A stretch of DNA of 64,000 bases from Durusdinium trenchii (taxonomy: Eukaryota; Sar; Dinophyceae; Suessiales; Symbiodiniaceae), in contig CAXAMN010018890.1 of the NCBI GenBank assembly GCA_963970005.1, positions 1,087,193 to 1,151,192 of the forward strand, in the 5' to 3' direction. The notes below the pieces were generated by a model. It was not told the origin of the DNA. It searched no databases and saw nothing but the letters and a program-made list of their open reading frames with translations. Position numbers and translations under genes: made by a program. Below, in pieces: positions 11,701 through 23,700 of this stretch (positions are counted from its first letter, which is position 1; the number at the start of each line of letters is the position of its first letter).

Positions 11701-14700
11701 CAGGCGTGACCGGCCGAGTAGGTCGCATTTGCAGCTCAATTTGTTTGCATTCTGTCGCTCTCTTTCTCTCTCTCTCTCTCTCTGTCTCTCCCTCCCTCTT
11801 CCGAACACAAGGTTGAGTTGCATTTTACATGCATTCTTTCTCACTCTCCATTTCACAGCCTTCCATCTGCCCTCCCTTAGCCCACAAGCCAAAACCACCT
11901 CCCCAACATGCACCGTCGCGGAACGTGTCTGGACCACGCCTCTAAAGCGACGCCCGCCAGCTTGTCGGTGCCAGGGAGTTCGCCAGTGGCGCCCTCGGCA
12001 GTCAGGGTCACCAAGGCGACGTTGTACTTCCGGTTGTCGCCCACCATCATCACCTCAGACTCCGCGTGGCGTGGCGGAATCCCGGTCAGTGACTTGGACC
12101 AATTAAAGAGACAGTTGAGTTGGAACACCTAAGAGATCCTAAGAGAACTCAATCATGTTAGGGAACTTCTCTAGTCGTTTCGCTTGCTTCAGTCCAGCCA
12201 CAGTTTCCCTCACAAACCCGAGCAACCTGCTTGAAAAGCACCCCATCCCTAACTCACACACCCCACTTCCCTCCATCCCACTTCCCTCCCCTCACACCAC
12301 ACACCCCTTGATACTCCACACCATTCCACACCCTTTTCAAAACGAACATGTTCGGCTGTGTCGGGACACGTTCGACAAGGCTGGAGCCGACTTTTTGATC
12401 GCTTCCTCCACGGGCACGGGGGCGATATTCTCGCCACCTGCTCGCATCGATGCGGCGACACGATCAAACTCAGTAGACCCGGGGGGGAGCTGCGGAGCTG
12501 ACTTGATACGATACGTGGCGAAAACCATGGTATCCCCTACACCTCCAAGTACCACCTCAGAAGGTATGACTGGACCCTCCTGGCACCGGAAAACACCGAA
12601 CCTCAGAAGGTACGACTGGAGGCCTTAGAGTATATAATAAAGTCTCCCAGGACTCGGGACTTGGGGTGAAGTGCTTTGTGAGAGCCGCTTGGAGATGGGC
12701 AAACATATATGTAGGGCCGTGAACTCGTGGGGTGACGAAGATATTCAGATATTCAACAGGGCTTTCGTTACGCAATTCCAGCCTAGCTTACGAGAGCCCA
12801 AAACTGCATCCTAACATGGCAAACGTGCCTCAAGCTTTTCGCAGGCCCAGTGAATCAGAACTAGTCAAGCTGACAGTGGCTGACCCACTCTTGGTTCTTC
12901 CCACTCCGCAGTCTGACTGAAATCAACAGCAACAAGCAAACTTTCCAGGAGACTTACATCCACTCATGACCAACGGACTCAACGTGGCAAGTTCCCTGGA
13001 CTCAACGTGGCAAGACTCACCAACCTGGACTCAACGTGGCAAGACTCACCAACCCGTTCAACCCTTTCCAAACAATTGAGCTTCGCTGGTCCGAACACCT
13101 GTTGGACCCTGGACTACTTGCAAACTGTTGCTCCCTTAAACTAGCATGAAGCTATATGAAGCTGCTCCGTGTGCTTAACTGTTGTGAGCAGGTCGCAAGA
13201 AATCATCACCTTACAAAGCCACTGTTGAACCCAACCTGGCACTCCGGATCACCATGTGGTCACCACTCGGCCTAGTCTTAAGTCAAAACCCATCAGGCAC
13301 GAGTAGGTGGCTTTTCAAGTGGTCCAGACCTGCAGGATCCTGCAGGTCTGCATGGGTGCGTGTCAGTGCGTGCGGCAAACCATTCAAGGCAGAATCCAGG
13401 ATCCTACACTCCCTGAAATAATCATGGAAGTGGAGTTCACCACCTGCTTGGCATTCGGAAAATGGTCATCAAAGGATCCATATGCCATTCACATAAACAT
13501 GATTCTGTCAAATCAGTAAATGCTGAAAGGCCACCCTCCTGCCACTGCGCCAAACAAACCAACGGCAGTCGCTTCCCCTCACCCGTTTTTTTCGGGAGGG
13601 GCCTGCTCCGATGATGAGCTCCTTGTATCGGCCCGTGATCCTCACCACGCCGTTCGTGTCCATGTAGCCCTGCGCAAGTTGCCGCCCTATCCAAAATGTG
13701 GTGGCTGGAATGCCTGAGCTAAATACAAACGATGGCGCATGTCACGCCTTCCTGGTTCATGGTCCCCCTCACGGCTTACAACCTTGGCGCGGATACTTTT
13801 CAATGGGGCAACTTCAAACAACATCAACAAAGCTGCTTGGAAGATAAACACCACACTCTCAAGTCCACGAATGCAGAATACCAACCATAACCGACATAAA
13901 CATCATCAACTGCGGTGGGCCAACTACACTTACTACAATTTCTACCCCTAGGGCTCCAAGTACCTTCTAAGAAGGTGTTTGGGGTGGGTTTAGAGGGTTC
14001 AAATACCTTCTGAGGAGGGACTTGGAGCCCTAGGGTACAGTATGCTATGCTATAACGGCTCTGACCTCCCCGGCTTGGTGGCTCCTGGTCTCCGGGATTC
14101 CCTCCCTCCAGTCCTTCGTGTCCGCCCCCGGGGAACGCGGGGAGGGCGGCCTTGTCACCGCTGTGCAGCCAGCCATATTGGTCGATGGTGGAGGCATTCT
14201 TCTCCGTGATGTCCTTCAATCCACCAACTGGTCTCATGTGTTAGGATGTTCGGAAGCAACACTTCGCATCTACTGCGATGGTTTGGGGATGGCATCTGAG
14301 AGATCCGAGCGAATCATTGCCAATCCTTGAGTCACACACCCATCTGACATGGCCCAGTGATCTTGTGTCGCCTTTCGTCACGGCCCTCTGGTTGGGAAAA
14401 ACCAATCGAAAGCTTTTGTTGAGACATGTGGAGATGCACAATGACAATCCACTTGGGATCTCCTCCAATCCCATATATGGCGAGAGGGACGAGAGCATCA
14501 AATCACGAGGATCTTACCACCCAACAGCGGATCTGTATCTGTGGGCGGAACCCGACTGACTGGACTGGCGGAAAGCCAAGCCCCTGGTGGTTGCAACAAA
14601 CACCCAACGCGAACACCAACCCCAGAAAGGTCCTTGGAGACTCTTTGCTCTGGCCCATACGATGTCAGGCTTTATCTTGTGATATGCCATCATCCAGGAG

Positions 14701-17700
14701 TTCCAAAAATCGAGTATGATGGTGTTTGAAAATCCCCAGTGAGTAGGGGAGACACAGGCACCGCGCTGCATCTCCCCTTAGCTGAAGTGCCTAAGCAGCT
14801 ATGCAGCCTATGCACCCCTTTGGAACTGCTGAATCTTTCCTTTTGATCTGAGTCCAAACCTCCTTGGGCCGCCCCACCTTCACATGCTCCTCACCGAACC
14901 TGGGGAGCTGACGGCGCAGGCGGTCGAAGGCGACACCGAAGGTCAAGCAGTGAAATCGTTTCCAACGCACTCCCAAACAATTCACCTATGGTATAAGCCA
15001 CAAATATGTATTAGACTATACGCCTACATTGACTCCTGAAACCATCCCTACATAGACTCCTGCAAATCACGGTGCACAATAACAAACGATAACAAAGGAT
15101 AACAAAGGCCTACATGGAGTGTATGGGATTGATATGGATTGATTTTGGTTTTGACTGAGCAGCCCAGATCACTGGATACTGCTGTTATCCACACTGCGTT
15201 TGCCGTTTGCCGAAAACTTTCGGTTTAGCTCTTGCCTGGGGTTGGCCATGTAGCCCGCCATGATGTGTCGTCCGCCTCGGCCAACGGATGATTGGTGAGG
15301 CGGCGACGCCCGTGCGAATCGCTGTGCACCGAACGGAGCCAACCACGTCGACATGAATCGGCTGGGCGCAAGACGGAAGCAAATCTCGCCTTGCACGGAA
15401 GGCGAGATGGGGCCAAAGCGAGCCATTCACCCAAAGGAGCAAGTCATAGAAAGGGTGGTTGGTCAACACCTTGGAGATCCTTGGAGGTTTCAAAGGTCCA
15501 GTCAGTGACTGGACAAGTAAACACCCATGTCAATGGTGCCTCCTATAAGCCAACAACTCACAATCAGGATGCGTGTTCCGCAATCAACCGTTTCCTAAAA
15601 TTTGAGACGTTCTAAGGTCTATCTCATCCCTGTTCCCATGTTGCAACTCGCACTCCTCTACAGACTCTACAGCACACCTCAACTCCTCAAAGTGTCACAC
15701 TCCGCAGGCAATGCGCACGTGTGCGCAGGTGTCTGGTGAGTCTGCAGTTTCGCCAGCAACCCATCTGGCCTTGATTCTCCTCAGGCACCTTAACTCTGCG
15801 AGAGAGGGGCCCTAGGAGCTCCAATCCACCGCGCGGATGGCAGCACTCGGGTTCCCCATGGTTCCCCAAAGACAGCTCATCCATTATTGCCTATAGAGGT
15901 GTTCAAACGCTTGAGGTAGTTCAAAACTACTCCATCCTCGTGCAGATAGAAACCAAAACCTGAGTTGGTTACTTCACATTATTTCACTCTAGCCGCTGGC
16001 CACAAGCTACTACAGCGAACGCAACGTGACAAGAACAAAAAGGGCTGGGAGTGATTTGGGTGTTACAAAAAATATTGTCGTTCCTTGTTTCAAAGAAAAG
16101 AATTAAAAGAATGCAAGAGATTCGATGGGTTCCCTCACGTCCATCCAGAAACCCATGAACCAACTGCAGAACTGGACCAACCCTGTCATATAGACATGGT
16201 GGCCTTTTATGCATGGCCAACCCATCTGCCCAGCTCAATTGCCGAGGTGCCACTTTCAACCCAGGTGCACATCTGGGGACCTCGCCGGAGCAGCGTGAGC
16301 GCTGAAATACAGGCCCGTAGTGTTCTAATAGGGCGCTGAGTCCAAAGGAAGGGGAGATATGGCGATGGCTCTCAACACCAGGACACATTCAGACCTGCCG
16401 GTCCCTGGGGTCTTGTCGAGCCACATCTGTAAAGTACCCAACTTGGGCTCAGAGTCTTCTGAAGAGGGTTTGGGATGTTTCAGTGGACATGATTGTCCAC
16501 AGGCACCGTCCCAGCGCTGAAGACCTGAAGATCTGCAACGGCCCTGCTCACGACAACGGTAAGGTGAAAGAGCCCTAGAAGCAGTATTGTTTACATCACG
16601 TGATCGAAACCCCGGCAAATTCGGCCATTCGGATTGATTGTCCGCAGGGTCGCTCTCCCATTCAATTTTTCTGTGTCATCATTGTGCTTGCGTGGGCGGA
16701 AAGCTTTGAGAAACCTGAGGACAGTCCATCGTGCATGGTTGCTCCCTGCTCTCCTCGTTCGGACCTGAATGGAAATCACTCACAGCTGGAGGTCAGCACA
16801 CACACACACACACACGTGGCCCCAGTGACCTTTTTTGAAACCTTTTGTCCTACAGGTGAACAAAGCGATATTTTGTTTGATCCTTGTCCTCTTCAATCCC
16901 AAATCTCCAGCAAAGCATTAAAAGGCAACAAAGCACGGCAGCGTGCGCACAAACATCAATGAACCACGGAAAGAAACAGCGAATCTTTTGGAGTTCACAA
17001 AGGATGAACCATCGACCAAGAAGCGCCACGTTTGCTTCACAACCCTGCATGTGGCTTTGTGCAAAGGTAAGTAGTTACTACATGTAATGATTCAATATGA
17101 TTCATGTTGTGGTTTCGAGTGGGTCTGGCTGGTATACCTGGAAAGAGTTTAAAGTGTAGCCACTGCCTGAGTAAGAATTGAGATCCAGTAAGATCCAGTG
17201 AAAGTTCCGTCTGGAACTGCGTCTGGTGAAATTTGACACCAGAAACCCATTCCGGCGCAGCCTGAGTTACACCTAACAAGCCTTTAGAAAAGAGATACGG
17301 CAAAGAAGAGAAGCGCAACTGGAAGGAGAAAAGCATGACTGCAAAAAAAACGAGTTACTGTAGGAATCGCATCTAGACGGAGAGAAAAGCGACTGCAAAA
17401 ATCTGGGTGTGTTTCGAACCATAATTTGGAACATGAAGTTGTGAAACGATTTCAATTGCGATGTTGCAGTGGCTTGGCAGCATAATTTCAAAAAAATCAG
17501 AGGGTGAGCCACATTCAAAGATTTGATTCGAGCAAGAGATTGTGCGCGGGAAGTTGGTCCAAAAAGGACATTCAGGAAACCCTCTCCTATGCACAGGAGT
17601 AAAGAAACAATAATGGGCATCACACAGTCTACCACAATGGGAAGAATAAGCAGCGGCACACACTTCAGAAAGGAGCTCGGAAGAGCAGAAATTCAGAGTT

Positions 17701-20700
17701 TCGCGGTGATGCAGTAGAACTCTAGGTTACAATTAGAGCGCTGAAGACCTGAAAACCTGCAACAGCCCTGCTCACAACGGAACGGTGAAAGAGTCCGAGA
17801 AACAGTAATTTTTGTTCATCACATGATCGAAGCAGGCACGTCTGGAAGGAGTCCCTGCTGGATGTCAAGGCCAATCTATCACTGTCTTCGTTGGGCAGTG
17901 AGTGATAGTGGTCCACTGCCCTCCTGCGGAGCTATGTACAGTAAAATTGAATAAAATTGAAGTATTGTGTCCCTGGCGACGGGTGTTAAGTACACACAAA
18001 CACGCACACCCCCTCTTAGGCCCTGGATGTCCCGGACAGTCAGTGTTCCGGATCTGACCCCCTGGAAAGGTGAGAGATGGTCTCGAACCCCTAAAAAGGT
18101 TGGGGCTCTCCAGGCTCTCCAGTGCAGAGATAAGCTCCATGAAATCAAACACCTAAACGCTCCCAACAGACCATGCAGACCTTGGTCCGTCAAAACCGGA
18201 TTTAAAGCCCCAAACCGAAACCCGTCCAAAGGATTCGGGCTGGGCAAGTCCCCGCCCCCGCCACTCCGTGTTGCAGCGGCCCTTCCCGGTCCAATTGCTG
18301 CTTGGACCAAACATCCGTCGCCAGCGCAGCGCCAGTGGCAAACGAACAGTTCTTCGCACCGGTACTTCGCACCTCGATGTTCTCTCCCTTCTCTCCCGTC
18401 TTGAAGAGCTTGACCTCCAAACCCTCCGGCGCCTGAACGAACTCGCAGGATTCCATGAAACGGAAGCCCGAGAACACGCCTCCTCTTTTGGTGAGAACAC
18501 GCGTTCCACAACGGCTGCCAATGATGGGTGGACTCATCTGCATACGAACGTAGCTCAGCTTGTGAAAGAAGCACATGCTGATCTCGTTTTTGGGGGCTGC
18601 AGTATGCCCAGCATGCTGAAAGGGTAAATCCTGAAAGACTTTCAGAATCTCCACCCCTGTGCCTGGCCAACGCTGCCAAACTCATTGAAGTCCTTGTGGC
18701 ACAGGGTGGCAATACCTGCAGACTCGCTCATGCCATAGACCTGAGGACAAAGTCGCGCCAATCGAAAACATTGTTGCTTACACAATCTCATGCACACCAT
18801 CTGCACGCATCTGCGTGCGAGGGGCGTTCTGGATCATCATCCCCAGCTGGCCGAAGTATTCCAAGGTCTCCCGAGAGATGGGTGCAGCTCCTGCAAGAAA
18901 GTGCTAGGGCAGACTCGGGAACTTAACTTTGGGGTGCTTGTGCTGGAGGTGACACATGCAACTCCCCCCTTTCTTGTCGAACATTGGGCATTTGGCCTCG
19001 GGCACATGCGCCATGCCAAAAAGGAACACAAAAATATCTCGTGAATGGAGCTAGTGCTGAATGACTTCCCATCCATCTATATAAGTCTGCACGCCCATCA
19101 ACCGCATATGACCGAAACACATGGATCCGGACGATGGTCACGGAGCCTACGACAAACAACATGGATAAAGCGATTAAGATCGATTAAGATCACCCTTCTA
19201 GGCTGTCGGCTTAAACATCGACATAGTGGACGAACGGCCAAACATAGACCACAGAACACCCAACATTAAGGATTGATCTTTAAATAACGTTAGATAAAGG
19301 TTGGGACCGGTTGGGATGTATGTGTATCATCACCGTCACCCGGTGACATCTCGCTCCTGCGATGAAGATCCTGCACTGGTCTAGCCCCAAAGCCTCTCTG
19401 GCTTTCGACAAGACCAGCTTGTCCTTGGCAGCGTGGGGCCCGATACCAGGAATAAAGGGCCGCGGTGAATGCCCGCGCTTAATAAACCACAAAACACTGA
19501 CGACCAGGCGTGCACGGGTTCCTTTAGTTCCTTTTAGACGTCATATTTAAGTACACCAAGCACGTCAAACATGCTACGAAGTGTGGATCCAAAACCATCA
19601 CCCAAGACCAAAAAGTTACCTTGCTTTCACATGTTTTCTCAAAGTCTGACGACCTCTGAAGCCAAACACCAACACATTGCATCCTCACCCTGCGCTCCAC
19701 CCGCCCAGCCGGCCGCGATGGTGTGCATGAAGGGCTTGGACCTGGAGCCACCCGCCTGTGGCAAAGCTGCAGGCCATTTCGACGCTTATATACATACTGT
19801 ATAGAGATATATATAGTTACAGTATTTGTATATATATATAACAACTATAAAACGGTGTATACATTGGTTGGTGAAGGTGGGTGAGGGTGCGCTGGTAACT
19901 CAGTAGCTGCGAAGCACTTGATTCCAGGTCAATTGGAGAGGGTGCTCTTGGCTTGCGTACCTCCCGGCTACGTGAAACCATTTGAAATCGATCACATTCG
20001 ATAGGTTGCCATACAGTAGTTGTTGCCCCAAATATCCGGGTTCGAAAGGAGTCGTTGAAGTCCATCAGTCGAGAAGCAGTGTGCCAGCTTCTTCAGCTTC
20101 TTCCATACGTCGACCCCTTCTTGCCTTCCCCTTCGGCCCGCCTGCAAGTTCCTGCAGTACTCCAAGCCTTTTCCTTTGGCCCAGGTTGCCAATGACTTCT
20201 TGATGCCTTCAGCTAGGAAATCCGAGGGAGACTGGCATGTACTAATGGCCTCCGGTCAATGACCAGCGCCCATAGTCCTATGGCTTGCATGAAACTCCTA
20301 CTGTAGGAACACTTTGCAGCCCTCCAGTCGTGGAAACACCTATGCTACTGCAAACCCTTTCGGCTTTTCTGTCAACCGGGCCACGAACAAAACTGCCATA
20401 TATTAGTTATAATCACAAACCTGATCAAATGTGAAGGGAACATTGACTACCTCCTGGGCGGTGTGCTCTTTGTTGTTGTTCAGTGCTTCAATCGCTATGC
20501 TCAGCGACTGTGACATGGACCAGGTGGGGTTGACCTATAGTCACATAGACATAACCCCACACACACACACAAAAAAAAGAAAAAACTTGCCAAACATTTT
20601 ATCTGTGGCCACTGGATCGGTAAACATGCATAAACATTCACTCCAAGGACATCAACTCTTGCACATGATTCCTGCCCACCTGTGATGGTGGAGGCCACTG

Positions 20701-23700
20701 CCATCATCCTCGCTTGCATCTTCTCATAGACCCGTGGCACACCCAGGAAGATCGTCGGTCGCACGAACCTCTCAGTGCAGTGCTCCCGTCGGTGCCAAGT
20801 GTCGTTGCGTGGATCATGGATGATGCATCATGCGAAACGACGGAGATGGGGTGGTGACACTTCAGTGGCGATCATGTTGATGATGAGGCCCTGGATCTTT
20901 CTAGATCATATCAAAGCATATAGGCTGCATGTTCAAAAGCATGTTGGCATGCAGATTCCCAGAGGTATCCCGCCACCAGGGTTTCTCTATGTTTCCCCAT
21001 ATGTTTGCAAAGCTATGCAAAGCTTATTATTATTATCCTTTAACACACTCACTTTAAGCGATGCTTCACACCTAAGCCGGCAGCTGCATTCACGTGTTCA
21101 AAACAAACGTCCAAAATCGACACATGATTGACGGGGCATTCCACTGGAACATCTATAGTCTATATATGCATACCTATGCTGTCTCGTGCAATGTGTGCAC
21201 AGGTCTTTGGTTACATTGCGTGCCTTTCCAAAAGAACAAGGATGACCAGACCAGAACCCTGCGTTGGGTTGCTCCCCCCCAAACGCTCAGGCTGCGGCGG
21301 GAACAAACGCCGGGCCCAAAACCCCTACGTTGAGAGGCCCTCGTCTCCCGATCTGAGGCTTAGAGCCGAGAGACTGGAGGCGAGCTGCCAGGGTCATCTC
21401 TTTCAAATCATAGGGCCGAGCGAAGTACACCGTGCCTGGTGTCTTGAAAGGATCCATGCTGGTGACTATGCAAGGGGCTCCGTGGGTGTTGGATGAAAAC
21501 TGTAGCTGCTACACGCCTAAAGGAACATGCTCAAAACCGTCGGCATGAGATGTCTTCGCAAAGGATGTCTTCGCATCGGAGCTTGTCGAGAGCGATGGTA
21601 CAATGCTCATGAGCGATGTGGGGCTCTGAGGCCAGGGATGAAGGCTTCAGAAACCTGTCAGGCTCTGTGCGTTCGCAGGACTTCGTCGAGCCACTGTGAA
21701 GGTTCTTCGTGTAGGCCATGTAAACTGGAAACCTCAGGAAGCTGAAGATGGCTGAGGTTGCCATATCGAGACTGACAATGGATGGCAAAAAGAGGCATGA
21801 AACATAATATAACCCACAAGGACTAGTGACTAGTTGAGTCAAAAGGCAGGCCCCATCATCCCCGTGGGACGGCTAGTCAAAACTTGGAATCCTGGCACTC
21901 ACTTTTCCAATCGTTGTGCCAATGAACTGGCAAACGACCTTGCGGCATTGCCACAGAACTTCTAAAAACATCTAAAAACATGATATACCGCATACCGTAT
22001 GGCGGGTCCCTTAGATACCCCCCCGTCCAGACCCCCTGGATTAATTTACTGTAGAAAATAATCCACATAGTCTCCAGTTAGTTTTCAGAAATTAATACAA
22101 CAAGTGGACGACACTTAGATTATTTTTATATAAAATGTACAGTATTAATCCATGCACATGGATTTCACATGCATAATCCTGTAGAAAACGTCTCTTTCTA
22201 AAACCATGAACATGTCTCTGATAAAAATAATCTAGGTACAAGGTCCACGGGGACCGTTGCATACCTCAGCACATGTTTAATCCAACAAATAATCCATGAA
22301 CTCATGGGTACGAGTACCCCTGGATTAATTTTCGAAGGTACCGCCCATCATACCGTGATATAGACTTAGAACTGAAATCGCGGGATCCCCTATTGTTGTT
22401 TTTTGTCGGGTGGTTTTGGTATATTCAGTAACACAGTGATGGGGGGGCCCTTCAAGTCCGAGAACGTCAGTTTTACTTTGTCCATCTTTATTCCATAACT
22501 CCAACTCAGCGCTCCTGAAAGCTTGAAGGGTCCTTCCTGGTCAACTCAGCGCTCCTGAAAGAGGAGACCTCTCATCCCAGTACTAGGCCAAGTAGCAAGA
22601 GGTCCATCAAAGACCCGGCAATGTGTGATAAAGGCAAATATGAAATGATTCGTGCGGGGTATCCTCAGAGTTGCCGGGTCCGTCCGGTCATTCGGGTGCG
22701 GAACGCGTGCGGACTGGCATTGGAAGCGGAAATCCACCCCACCGCAATCAACGTTGGAAGCTGAAGCATGGGTGGGCTCCGGGGAACCTGGTAATCAACA
22801 TGCATTTCAGGAAGGGCCTATCCTCCACTTCCTTCTGCATGCTGACTTCACTGGGTGCAAGGTTTGACCTTTGGCAAGGTGGCCTGTGCACAGGAGATCC
22901 CATATTAGAGCCTCCCGGAAGATGCATTGTCTATCGTAAGCTTTGATGGGTGGTGCAGCCTCGCATCAATCAAAGTTGGCACACACCTGACACGTATTAA
23001 GCTGGGAAAGGAACACTCTGAAAGCAATTCGTTCAGAGTGTAGTTAATTTTGGATGAAACTGGTGGCGCAGTCTGACGACAGCGACTCACTTTGTGAATC
23101 CGGTGCCGCTGGCGCAACTCTGATCCGTCGCCCAACACAAAACATCATTGTGCCATGGGCTCTCACACTGCACAACCATCCAAATCCAGCCACGTGGCTC
23201 TTGACCTTTTGCCACTCAACACGGCACCGCAGGTGGTCGCTTCACGACGTCGCTGAAAACGGTCGCCAAACCAAACTCTCGGGGTCGACGGGTCGATGGT
23301 CCCGAACGAAAGGTCTGGTCGAGGGTGAAACGAACCGACTGGTCGACTGGCCTACGAGATCTACACTGGTCTACTGGTCTAAGTACTGGCCACATTTGAT
23401 TCATTTGATCTCCTTCTTTCCCTGTGTCCCGGCCGACCGGCGAACCGGATCGGCTCCGACGGAGGCCGAGGCGCCATCCAGCACGCCGGTGTTGTCCAAG
23501 GTGCCGATGGCCCCCTGTGCCACTGCGGAGTCGTGATGGATCATGACCTGAGCCCGATTGCTCATTTTGGAACCCGCGCGAGTCGCTCAAGGGGTCAGGA
23601 GGGTCTGGGCCAAAGTCGGTCGAGCGGCTTGCAGAGCGCCAAATGGGCGAGTGCAACTGACACACGGAGATGGAGACCATTATGGAAAAATGATGATCTT

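Noticed and set aside
18433-18662. Apparent frameshift in ACSL between YGMSES...GSVG and a second frame reading PGTGVEILK
   Set aside because: The segment is a GC-AG intron: splicing 18663 to 18432 gives GSVGQ/APEGLEVKL in phase. The PGTGVEI reading is intronic coincidence.
17879-18712. 277-codon - strand ORF
   Set aside because: It is in a different frame from the ACSL exons it overlaps and spans exon and intron sequence; a shadow of coding DNA.
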